Position numbers and translations under genes: made by a program. Under the pieces are notes generated by a model. The model had not been told where the DNA came from. It did not search any database and was given only the letters and a program-made list of their open reading frames with translations. Shown piece after piece: positions 29,564-37,475 of a DNA stretch of 64,000 nucleotides (position 1 is the first letter of the stretch; every line of letters begins with the position of its first letter). The DNA lies in the NCBI RefSeq assembly GCF_900107455.1, contig NZ_FNQB01000005.1, forward strand, positions 62,001 through 126,000, given 5' to 3'. Source of the stretch: Asanoa ishikariensis. Its GTDB lineage: Bacteria > Actinomycetota > Actinomycetes > Mycobacteriales > Micromonosporaceae.

Positions 29564-29991
29564 GTGAGCGCACTGAATCCCGCTCAGACAATGATCACCC
29601 TCCCCGAGAACGTCGCCTGGCAGACATCCAAGGACGCTCCCGACAGGTCGGTGGAGATGGCGACGCTCGCGGGAGGGGAGAAGGAAACCGGTCCATACCT
29701 CGTACTCATGAGGTGGTACCCGGGATACATGAGCGCCCCCACATGTACCGCACCGACCGACTCTGCGTGGTCGTCTCAGGCACCTGGTGGTGCAACAGCG
29801 GCGACGACTTCGACCCTGGGAGCGCGGTCCCCGTGCCCGCCGGCGGCTTCGTCCGCCGAGTCGCCGGAACACCCCACTACGACGGCGTCCTCGCCGACGC
29901 CAGTCAACCGGCGGTCATCGCGATCTCCGGGTTGGGACCGGTCGACCAGACGTGGATCGACCCGACCCAATCATGGTGGCGCCGAACGTAG
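29564..29991 (+). pseudogene. Cupin protein gene with a frameshift in a C run
   Basis: From GTG 29564 the frame reads MSALNPAQTMITLPENVAWQ to VLMRWYPGYMSAP, then becomes nonsense. One base shift at the run CCCCC (29736-29740) gives HMYRTDRLCVVVSGTWWCNS, GSAVPVPAGGFVRRVAGTPH and GLGPVDQTWIDPTQSWWRRT to the stop at 29991, a continuous cupin of about 142 aa. One missing C explains everything. It may be a true recent inactivation, a phase-variable tract or a sequencing error; the coding quality on both sides is otherwise intact. It is divergent from the decarboxylase gene. Confidence 0.8.
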
Positions 29992-30079
29992 GCGCCGCGC
30001 CAGACGTTAGGGCACGGTTCGGCCGGCGTTGGGGCGCACGTCGATGGATGGCTGCCGCGCGCCGCCTAGCGTGGCGACC

Positions 30080-31528
30080 ATGCGAGCACGGCGGATCTTG
30101 GCGGGCGCACTGGCGGCCCTTGCGCTTGGAACAGTGGGCGTCGCCCAGCCGGCGCAGGCCGGCGGCCACCCGAGCCGGATCAAGGTGATGACGCTCAACG
30201 TCTTCTACGGCGGCGACGAGCTCGACCTGGCCACCGGCGACTTCTGCGCCGAGCCCGACGCCTGCACGGAGACGCTGACCGAGGTCAAGCGGGTCATCCA
30301 GGCTGCCGGCGCGGACATCGTCGGCATCCAGGAGCCCGAGCGCAACACCTCGCGGATCGCACGCCTGCTCGGCTGGTACTCGAGCGACCGCGCCCACGTC
30401 ATGTCCCGCTTCCCGATCATCGATCCGCCGGACAGCGACGGCCTGTACGTCTTCGTCGAGGTCGCGCCCGGCCGGGTGGTCGCGGTCGCCAACATGCACC
30501 TGCCGTCGGATCCTTACGGGCCCTACCTGGTACGCGACGGCGGCACCAGGAGCGACGTCCTGAAGCTCGAACGCGACACCCGCCTCGCCGCCGCCAAGAG
30601 CGCCGTCAAGCCGCTGCCGAAGTTGGCCAGGCAGGGCATCCCGGTCTTCCTCACCGGCGACTTCAACAGCCCCTCGCACCTCGACTGGACCCAGGCCGTG
30701 GACGACGCCCGCGACGACGTGCCGTTCGCCGTCGACTGGCCGGCCAGCCACGCGCTCGCGGACGCCGGCCTGAAGGACACCTTCCGCGAGGCGCACCCGA
30801 ACCCGGTCAAGGACCCCGGCTTCACCTGGACGCCGGGCGGCCCGGAATCCGACCCGCACGAGGTGTACGACCGGATCGACTGGGTGCTGCGCGCCGGGCC
30901 CGGGCACACCGTCGCGAGCCGGGTGGTCGGCGAGCGGGACGTGGACCCGTACCCGACCGATCATCGGGGTGTCGTCTCCACAGTGGACGTCACACCCGCC
31001 GTGCCGCCGGTGCTGGCCGCTCCGCGAGAGCGCAACGTCGACCTCGGCGACCCGATCGTGGTCGACTACCACGGCACCGACGCGGTGACCTTGCGCGACG
31101 ACGCCGGCCGCCTGATCGCCCGGCAGGCGACGCCGCGCCAGGACGGCACCGTGCGATTCGCCACGCGCGACCTGAAACGCGGCCGCTACACGGTCAACGG
31201 CGCACCGGTCTGGCTCTATCCCCGCGACGAGCCCGTGCGCGTGGCGACGACGAAGACCAGCTACCGCACAGGCGAGAAGATCGCGGTCGACTTCAGCAAC
31301 GCGCCGGGCATGGGACTCGACTGGATCTCGGTGTTCCGTGCAGGAGACGGCAACGATGCATACCTCGCGTACGCGTACACGGGCAGCTTGATCGAAGGGC
31401 GCCTGAGTATCGGCCCGGACGGCATCGGTGACTGGCCGCTGCCGCCCGGCCGGTACGTGGTGCGCCTGCTGCCTGACGACGGCCTGCGCTCCGTCGCCGA
31501 GTCCAAGCCCTTCACCGTCAGGAAGTGA
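30080..31528 (+). CDS. Secreted endonuclease/exonuclease/phosphatase-fold protein
   Basis: The protein has 482 aa with a Sec signal ending in a QPAQAGG cleavage region. The EEP domain (about 35-315) is complete: IKVMTLNVFYGG (Asn), DIVGIQEPE (metal Glu), VANMHLPSD, FLTGDFNSPSH (Asp and Asn) and DPYPTDHRGVVSTV (catalytic Asp-His). A C-terminal beta-rich domain (about 330-480) follows. The substrate could be nucleic acid, phospholipid or a phosphoester; the family is broad. ATG 30080 is chosen because the signal peptide begins there; the frame is open from 30029. Its end overlaps the convergent GH43 gene by 11 bp. Confidence 0.85.
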   Translation: MRARRILAGALAALALGTVGVAQPAQAGGHPSRIKVMTLNVFYGGDELDLATGDFCAEPDACTETLTEVKRVIQAAGADIVGIQEPERNTSRIARLLGWYSSDRAHVMSRFPIIDPPDSDGLYVFVEVAPGRVVAVANMHLPSDPYGPYLVRDGGTRSDVLKLERDTRLAAAKSAVKPLPKLARQGIPVFLTGDFNSPSHLDWTQAVDDARDDVPFAVDWPASHALADAGLKDTFREAHPNPVKDPGFTWTPGGPESDPHEVYDRIDWVLRAGPGHTVASRVVGERDVDPYPTDHRGVVSTVDVTPAVPPVLAAPRERNVDLGDPIVVDYHGTDAVTLRDDAGRLIARQATPRQDGTVRFATRDLKRGRYTVNGAPVWLYPRDEPVRVATTKTSYRTGEKIAVDFSNAPGMGLDWISVFRAGDGNDAYLAYAYTGSLIEGRLSIGPDGIGDWPLPPGRYVVRLLPDDGLRSVAESKPFTVRK

Positions 31529-32882
31529 CCCGGAACGTCGCGTCCTGCCGCTCGGTCGCGGTGCTGATCGGGTCGATCCGCAGCAGGTAGTCGTAGTGCC
31601 GTAGGTAGCGGGTCGGGACGTTGTAGGACCGGAACGACGACCAGGCGGAGTCAGCCAGGCCGGCGGTGCGGTAGAAGGTGGCGTCGGCGCGGAAGGTCGC
31701 GGTGTTGTCGTTCGGGTCGAGGCGGATCGCGTAGTTGTAGTGCCGCAGGTACGAGCCGGGGTAGTTGACCGACTCGAACGACACTCCGGCCGAGTCGGCG
31801 AGGCCGGCGACCATGCGCCACAGCTGGTCCTGGTACGGGTCGAACGGGTACGCGTCGATCCGGCCGATCCGGTTGGCGTGCCGCACGTACCGGTCGGGGA
31901 AGTTCGACGACTTGAGCCGCACCCACGCCGGCGTGCCCCAGCGGGAGATCGCACCGGCGTACTCCGTGGCGCTGATTCCGATGATCGAGCCGTGCTTGGC
32001 GTTCAGCGGCGGCGTGTAGTCCCGCTGGTTCATCACCGACCACGACCCGCCACCGACGTTGCTCGTGGACCAGGCGTAGTAGTCGTTGTTGACCGGCCCG
32101 AACGAGTCGCCCCACAGCCGCCAGCCGCCGTCGTTGGCCTTCAGCAGCAGCGGCGCCTCGATCGCAGTGCCTTGCCGCAACCCGCCCGTGTACGTGCTGA
32201 AGCTGTTCGGAGCCCCGGAAGAGGAGCGCGCGCCGTACAGGTAACCGTCGTTGAGGTTCTTGTAATACAGATAGGTCGTGGCGCCGTCGACCACGATGTC
32301 GCCGTCGAGCACGCCGAAGCCGGGGTTGAAGAAGATCTGGGGCGCGCTGACGGCGCGGAAGTCCGAGGTGTAGTTGACCTGGAACAGGTCGCGGCCACCG
32401 TTGACGGCGGAGTAGACGATGCCGTATTGGCCGCGCGACGCGTCCCAGAACGCGGTCGGCGCCCAGGTGTGGGTCGCCAGGGTGTGCATCTGGATGCGCC
32501 GGTAGCCGGTGAACGCGGTCAGGTTGGTCGAGTCCCAGACGTGCAGGTACTGGTTGTTCAGGCCGAAGTTCGTGCCGTTGAGATCGGTGGCCAGCACGAC
32601 GAACGTGCCGTCCTGTTTGCGCAGCACGAAGGGGTCGCGCAGGCCGAGCGTCCCGGCGGTGGGGGTGACGACCGGGTTGTTCTGGTTGAGCGGGGTCCAG
32701 TTCCAGCCGTCCTGGCTCACGGCCAGGTGCAGCCCGTAGTTCGCGCCCTGCATCTGCGGCGACTCGGTGAAATACGCCATCAGGTACGCGGTGTTGGCCG
32801 CGAGCGCGGCGCGTGGCAGCGAGAACATGCCGGCCGCGGCGGCCAGCGTGCCGGCGGTGAACGCACGTCGGGTCAGGGACAT
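31518..32882 (-). CDS. Tat-secreted GH43-like glycosidase with C-terminal AbfB arabinose-binding domain
   Basis: The signal peptide carries a twin-arginine motif (SLTRRAFTAGTLAAAAG), pointing to Tat export. Residues about 45-320 resemble the five-bladed propeller of GH43-type arabinanases/xylosidases (AYLMAYFTES, GLRDPFVLRKQDGTFVVLAT, VNGGRDLFQVNYTSDF, AIEAPLLLKANDGG). Residues about 325-454 are an AbfB (CBM42) domain: three repeats of the type SSNFPDRYVRHANRIGRID, NYPGSYLRHYNYAIRLDP and YNVPTRYLRHYDYLLRIDP. It likely trims arabinose-containing plant polysaccharide. ATG 32882 gives the exported form. A LacI-type operator lies upstream at 32915-32930. Confidence 0.87.
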   Translation of the reverse strand: MSLTRRAFTAGTLAAAAGMFSLPRAALAANTAYLMAYFTESPQMQGANYGLHLAVSQDGWNWTPLNQNNPVVTPTAGTLGLRDPFVLRKQDGTFVVLATDLNGTNFGLNNQYLHVWDSTNLTAFTGYRRIQMHTLATHTWAPTAFWDASRGQYGIVYSAVNGGRDLFQVNYTSDFRAVSAPQIFFNPGFGVLDGDIVVDGATTYLYYKNLNDGYLYGARSSSGAPNSFSTYTGGLRQGTAIEAPLLLKANDGGWRLWGDSFGPVNNDYYAWSTSNVGGGSWSVMNQRDYTPPLNAKHGSIIGISATEYAGAISRWGTPAWVRLKSSNFPDRYVRHANRIGRIDAYPFDPYQDQLWRMVAGLADSAGVSFESVNYPGSYLRHYNYAIRLDPNDNTATFRADATFYRTAGLADSAWSSFRSYNVPTRYLRHYDYLLRIDPISTATERQDATFRVTS

Positions 32883-32914
32883 CAGAATCACCAATCTTTT
32901 CCGGCGGTACGGGG

Positions 32915-32930
32915 ATGTGAGCGTTAACAT
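32915..32930. promoter_or_regulatory. LacI-type operator upstream of the GH43/AbfB gene
   Basis: ATGTGAGCGTTAACAT is an imperfect palindrome whose halves (ATGTGAGCG, and ATGTTAACG on the other strand) match half-sites bound by LacI-family sugar regulators in actinobacteria. The next bases repeat the outer GAGCGT/ACGCTC arms (32918-32939). It lies 33 bp upstream of the start codon and likely makes the gene sugar-inducible. The cognate repressor is not adjacent. Confidence 0.55.
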
Positions 32931-33057
32931 AGACGCTCATAGATTGTCAGATCGGACCGCGTACTTCAAGACGAGGTTTTGTCGTACCCAGCCGCTACGG
33001 TTCCACCGTTCACAACGGATCGGGGAGGCTGTGTTGTCGGTCGGGCAGGAGCACATA

Positions 33058-36000
33058 GTGGGCGAGGACGGGCCGTTCACGCTGCCGGTCGCGTGGCGTC
33101 GGCATTTCTATCCACGCCGCGGCGGCACGCCCGGGCCAGCCCTGACCGCCGACCTGGCCAAGGCCGACGAGCTGGTGCGTGCGGCAAAGGCCACAATGGA
33201 TGCTCGGTTCGTCAACGCCCACAGCGATCCGCGACTGATCGCCGCGGGTGAGGCTTACCTGGCCGATCCCGCATCCGGCTCGCCGGAGGGGGCGGCCGTG
33301 GTGGCCGCGCTGGTCAGTGCCCATGTCGGCCGCAGCGAGCCCGACCGGGTCGGCAAGCTCGCCGACGACTGGGTGGCGCGGCACGGCGTGGTGTTCGCCG
33401 CCCGGGCCGCGCTGGTCATGGCCCGGATGGAGCTAGGCGGCTATTGGAGCAACGGGCGATCGTTCGACCCGCGACTAGCGTTCCGCACGAACAGCGGCTA
33501 CTGGAGCTTCTTCCCGCACTGGTTGGCGATCGCCGGCCGGGTGCGGGCCTACCTTGCGGTGGCCAGCGACGACGACTACGCCGCGGCGATCGACACACTC
33601 GCCGGGCTACGCGGCGACTCGGCGGAGGCGCGAGCGGCGAGCTCGTTTCTGGTGCCGACACAACAACTCTGGGTCGACGCCGACTGCGTGGAATTCAGCG
33701 CGACCGGGCACGGATTTGGCCCCCAACTGCTGTGGTGCTCGGCGGCGACGAACGACCAGGCCACGCTGATCGCCTCCGCGATGCACACTTGGGGCATCGT
33801 CAACGGCACCGACCTGTTGTCCACCGCGGTCGACGGGGTCGGGCCGGCCATCCTGCCGCAACTGCTCGCCTGGTTCGACCACGACACGGTCGGTGCCGAG
33901 GGGCTGCAACGGCTGGTGGGCCTGGTCGCGCAGTTCCCCACCGACGACGCGTTCGCTGCCCTGGTCGCCCGACTCAACGACAGATATGTGCCGGCCGCCG
34001 CCATGACGGCGGCCCGTCAGTTCCCGCGCCGGGCCCTCCGCATGCTCGCGGACGCGGGCACCAGGGCTGCGGCAGACCAGCTCCGGGTCCACGTCCTGAC
34101 CAACCAGGAGCTGGCCGAAAGCGAGCTACCCACGCTGCCGCCCGCCGCTCGAGCCCGGGTCGAGGCCATCCTCGCCGAGCGGTCCACCACGCCGGACGCG
34201 CTACCCGAGGCGCTGCCGCCCGTCCTGGTCACTCCACCCTGGACGGTCAAGCGGAGGGCGGCCAAGCCGACCGTTCTGACCGGGCTGGTCTTCACGGGGG
34301 ATCCCGTGATCACGTGGGAGCCAGGCGAGCAGGAGGAGTGGGCGGCTACTACCGTACGCCGCCTGGCCTGGTGGAAGCTCGACATCCCGATGGAGCGCGC
34401 GATCGAACTCTGTCGTGCCGGACGGCTCGAGGAGCGCCACCACGTGACGCTGATGGTCACCGGGCCGCGTGACGAGGTGTCGACGCTCCTTCCCGACTGG
34501 CGACCCGAGCGGGCCTGGGACGCCGACGAGTGGATGCCGACGATCATCGCCACGCACGGTGTCACCGCCCTGCCGGCGACCATGCACGTGGCCAAGGCGC
34601 TGCCAGCGAGCTGCACAGACTTGTTGATGCCGTTCGCCAGCGCCGAAGTCGCAGAGCGGATGGCCGAGGCGCTGGCCCGGCTCAAGTCGTTGCGCCCGCA
34701 CGCGATCGCCTGGCTCGACCGGCACCCCGCCTATGCCGCCCGGGCCCTGACCCCGGCCGCACTGGGCAAGCCCGGCCCGGCCCGGCGGGCCGCCGAGGGA
34801 GCACTCCGGCAGATCGCGGCCAGGCACCGCGACGCCGTGCTCGCGGCCGCCGACGACTACGGTCCGGCCGCCCGGGCCGGCGTCGAGGAACTGCTCGGCG
34901 CCGACGCGCTCGAGCTCCTGCCGGCGCGCATCCCGCAGCTACCGGTCTGGGCCGAGCCCAACCTGTTGCCGCGGATCCTGCTCGCCGACCGGTCGGCCGC
35001 CCTGAGCCCCGAGGCGGCGCGGCACCTGTGCACCATGCTCGCCATCTCCAAGCCCGGCGACGTCTACGCGGGCGTTCCCATCGTCCGCGAGGTGTGCGAC
35101 CGAGGCTCGCTGGCCGAGTTCGCCTGGTCGCTGTTCAAGGCGTGGCAGGCGGTCGGCGCGCCGCCGAAGGAGGCCTGGCCGCTGCACGCGCTGCGCTGGA
35201 TCGGCGACGACGAAACGGTCCGCCGCCTGTCGCCGGTGATCCGTGCCTGGCCGGGCGAGGGCGGCCACACCAAGGCGCTGACCGGGCTCGACGTGCTCGC
35301 CGAGATCGGCTCCGACCTCGCGCTGACCCACCTGCACGGCATCGCGCAGAAGGCCAAGTTCAAGGGGCTCAAGGACCGGGCGGGCGAGAAGATCGCCGAG
35401 GTGGCGGACGGGCTCGGGCTCACCGCCGATCAGCTCGCCGACCGGCTCGTGCCCGACCTCGGGCTCGACGACAACGGCTCGCTGACCCTCGACTACGGCC
35501 CCCGCAAGTTCGTGGTCGGTTTCGACGAGCAGCTCAAGCCCTACGTGGTCGACGAGTCGGGTGCCCGCCGCAAGGACCTGCCCAAGCCCGGCATCCGCGA
35601 CGAACCCGCGCTCGCACCCGTGGCACACCAGCGCTTCGCCGGCCTGAAGAAAGACGTCCGCACCCTCGCCGCAGACCAGATCCGACGGCTGGAGGCGGCG
35701 ATGGTCGGCCAGCGACTCTGGTCGGCGGAAGAGTTCCGCGACCTGTTCGTGCGGCACCCGCTGCTCTGGCACATCGTCCGCCGCCTGGTCTGGGTCGCGC
35801 AGGTCGGCGACGGCGCACCGGTCGCGTTCCGGGTGGCCGAGGACCGCAGCTACGCCGACGTCGACGACGACACCTGGGAGCTGCCGGCGGACGCCAAAGT
35901 CCGCGTGGCCCACCCGCTGCACCTCGGCGCCGAGGCGGCGGCGACCTGGTCGGAGATCTTCGCCGACTACGCGATCCTCCAGCCCTTCCCACAGCTCGGC

Positions 36001-36378
36001 CGCCCGGTCCTCGCCCTCAGCGACGCCGAACGCGCGGCGACCGCGCTGACCCGCTTCGCCGACGAGACGGTGCCGAGCACGACCCTGCTCGGCCTCGAAC
36101 GCCGTGGCTGGCGCCGGGGCGAGCCACAGGACGGCGGCGTCCAGGGCTGGTTCTGGCGCGCCACGCCTGACCGCCGGGCGATCGTGCTCGACCTCGACCC
36201 CGGCATCGCCGTCGGCGCACCCGACATCCTCGAAGAGCAGACAATCACCGCCGTCTGGATCAACACCCGCCCCCATGGGGACTGGCGACGGCCCGACCTC
36301 ACCGAAACCTTCGACACTCTCGACGCGGTGACCGTGTCCGAGATGCTCCGCGACCTGAGCGAGGTGCTGTCCCGATGA
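33058..36378 (+). CDS. DUF4132-domain protein, first gene of a YehI/YehLMPQ-like operon
   Basis: This very large soluble protein (about 1106 aa) has a C-terminal DUF4132 region (about 800-1100), including DEQLKPYVVDESGARRKDLP, DQIRRLEAAMVGQRLWSAEE and LRDLSEVLSR at the end; the rest is helical, repeat-like and Ala/Leu-rich. DUF4132 occurs in E. coli YehI, which sits beside yehLMPQ. The biochemical role is unknown. I favour GTG 33058 (GGAG six bases upstream; product starts VGEDGPFTLPVAWRR), but GTG 33031 behind GGGAGG is also possible. The final TGA overlaps the ATG of the AAA gene (ATGA at 36375), so translation is coupled. Confidence 0.82.
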   Translation: MGEDGPFTLPVAWRRHFYPRRGGTPGPALTADLAKADELVRAAKATMDARFVNAHSDPRLIAAGEAYLADPASGSPEGAAVVAALVSAHVGRSEPDRVGKLADDWVARHGVVFAARAALVMARMELGGYWSNGRSFDPRLAFRTNSGYWSFFPHWLAIAGRVRAYLAVASDDDYAAAIDTLAGLRGDSAEARAASSFLVPTQQLWVDADCVEFSATGHGFGPQLLWCSAATNDQATLIASAMHTWGIVNGTDLLSTAVDGVGPAILPQLLAWFDHDTVGAEGLQRLVGLVAQFPTDDAFAALVARLNDRYVPAAAMTAARQFPRRALRMLADAGTRAAADQLRVHVLTNQELAESELPTLPPAARARVEAILAERSTTPDALPEALPPVLVTPPWTVKRRAAKPTVLTGLVFTGDPVITWEPGEQEEWAATTVRRLAWWKLDIPMERAIELCRAGRLEERHHVTLMVTGPRDEVSTLLPDWRPERAWDADEWMPTIIATHGVTALPATMHVAKALPASCTDLLMPFASAEVAERMAEALARLKSLRPHAIAWLDRHPAYAARALTPAALGKPGPARRAAEGALRQIAARHRDAVLAAADDYGPAARAGVEELLGADALELLPARIPQLPVWAEPNLLPRILLADRSAALSPEAARHLCTMLAISKPGDVYAGVPIVREVCDRGSLAEFAWSLFKAWQAVGAPPKEAWPLHALRWIGDDETVRRLSPVIRAWPGEGGHTKALTGLDVLAEIGSDLALTHLHGIAQKAKFKGLKDRAGEKIAEVADGLGLTADQLADRLVPDLGLDDNGSLTLDYGPRKFVVGFDEQLKPYVVDESGARRKDLPKPGIRDEPALAPVAHQRFAGLKKDVRTLAADQIRRLEAAMVGQRLWSAEEFRDLFVRHPLLWHIVRRLVWVAQVGDGAPVAFRVAEDRSYADVDDDTWELPADAKVRVAHPLHLGAEAAATWSEIFADYAILQPFPQLGRPVLALSDAERAATALTRFADETVPSTTLLGLERRGWRRGEPQDGGVQGWFWRATPDRRAIVLDLDPGIAVGAPDILEEQTITAVWINTRPHGDWRRPDLTETFDTLDAVTVSEMLRDLSEVLSR

Positions 36379-37475
36379 CCACCGAGACCAGGCGCGACGC
36401 GGTGCAGCGGCCGCCGGCCGAGGTCCGCTACGCCGACGAGCTGGTCCGGCTGCGGGAGACCGACGACGGGGAACGCCCACCAGGCTGGGCGTTGAGCCTG
36501 CGAGCCGCCCGCACATTCATCGTCGGCGACCCCGACGCCGGCATCAGCCGCAAGTTCGTCGGTGACGCGTCGCTGATCGACCGGGCGCTGGTCACCCTGG
36601 CCACCAGCCGCGGCCTGCTGCTGGTCGGCGAGCCCGGCACCGCCAAGTCGCTGCTCTCCGAGCTGCTGGCGGCCGCGGTCAGCGGTGACTCCACATTGGT
36701 CATCCAGGGTGGTGCCGCCACGACCGAGGACCAGATCCGCTACTCGTGGAACTACGCGCTGCTGGTCGCCGAAGGGCCGTCGACCCGGTCGCTGGTCGCC
36801 GCGCCACTGTTGCGGGGCATGGCGGAGGGCCGCGTGGTGCGGTTCGAGGAGATCACCCGCTGCCCGCTGGAGGTGCAGGACTCGCTCCTGTCACCGCTGT
36901 CCGACCGGATGCTGGCGGTCCCGGAGCTCAGCGGCGACGACGGGCTGGTCTTCGCCCGCGACGGGTTCACCGTCATCGCCACCGCCAACACCCGTGACCG
37001 CGGGGTCAACGAGATGAGTGCGGCGCTCAAGCGGCGCTTCAACTTCGAGACCGTGTTCCCGATCCCCGACCTGGCCACCGAGCTCGACCTGGTCGAGGCG
37101 CAGGCATCCGAGCTCCTGGCACGCTCGGGCGTCCGGGTGCCGCCCCGCCGCGACGTGCTGGAGGTGCTCGTCACCACGTTCCGCGAGCTACGCGGCGGCG
37201 TCACCGAACGCGGCGACACGATGGAACGCCTGTCGTCGGTGATGAGCACCGCCGAAGCGGTCTCGGTCGCACACGCGGTCGGGCTACGAGGCTGGTTCCT
37301 GCGCGGCGAGGCCGGCCAGGCCGCCGACGTGGTCGCCTGCCTGGCCGGCACGGCGGCCAAGGACAACGCCGACGACCTGGCGCGGTTGCGCCGCTACCTG
37401 GAGCAGCAGGCGCGGGGGCACGCGGGCGAGCAGTGGCAGGCACTGCACGCTGCCCGGCACCTGCTGCCGGGCTGA
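36375..37475 (+). CDS. MoxR-type AAA+ ATPase (YehL-like)
   Basis: The AAA+ ATPase has 366 aa. Walker A is LLLVGEPGTAKSLLSELL, Walker B VVRFEEITRCPLEVQDSLLS, sensor 1 VIATANTRDRGVNEMS, and the arginine-finger region follows in ALKRRFNFETVFPI. MoxR proteins act as chaperone-like motors that load metals or remodel VWA-domain partners, and a VWA protein is encoded two genes downstream. It overlaps both neighbours: ATGA with the DUF4132 gene and TGATG with the DUF5682 gene. The set of families matches E. coli yehI-yehL-yehM-yehP-yehQ, so I read it as YehL-like. Confidence 0.9.
   Translation: MTTETRRDAVQRPPAEVRYADELVRLRETDDGERPPGWALSLRAARTFIVGDPDAGISRKFVGDASLIDRALVTLATSRGLLLVGEPGTAKSLLSELLAAAVSGDSTLVIQGGAATTEDQIRYSWNYALLVAEGPSTRSLVAAPLLRGMAEGRVVRFEEITRCPLEVQDSLLSPLSDRMLAVPELSGDDGLVFARDGFTVIATANTRDRGVNEMSAALKRRFNFETVFPIPDLATELDLVEAQASELLARSGVRVPPRRDVLEVLVTTFRELRGGVTERGDTMERLSSVMSTAEAVSVAHAVGLRGWFLRGEAGQAADVVACLAGTAAKDNADDLARLRRYLEQQARGHAGEQWQALHAARHLLPG

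Noticed and set aside
34530-36170. 546-codon plus-strand open frame inside the DUF4132 gene
   Set aside because: Shadow frame with Arg/Pro-rich composition typical of out-of-frame high-GC coding DNA.
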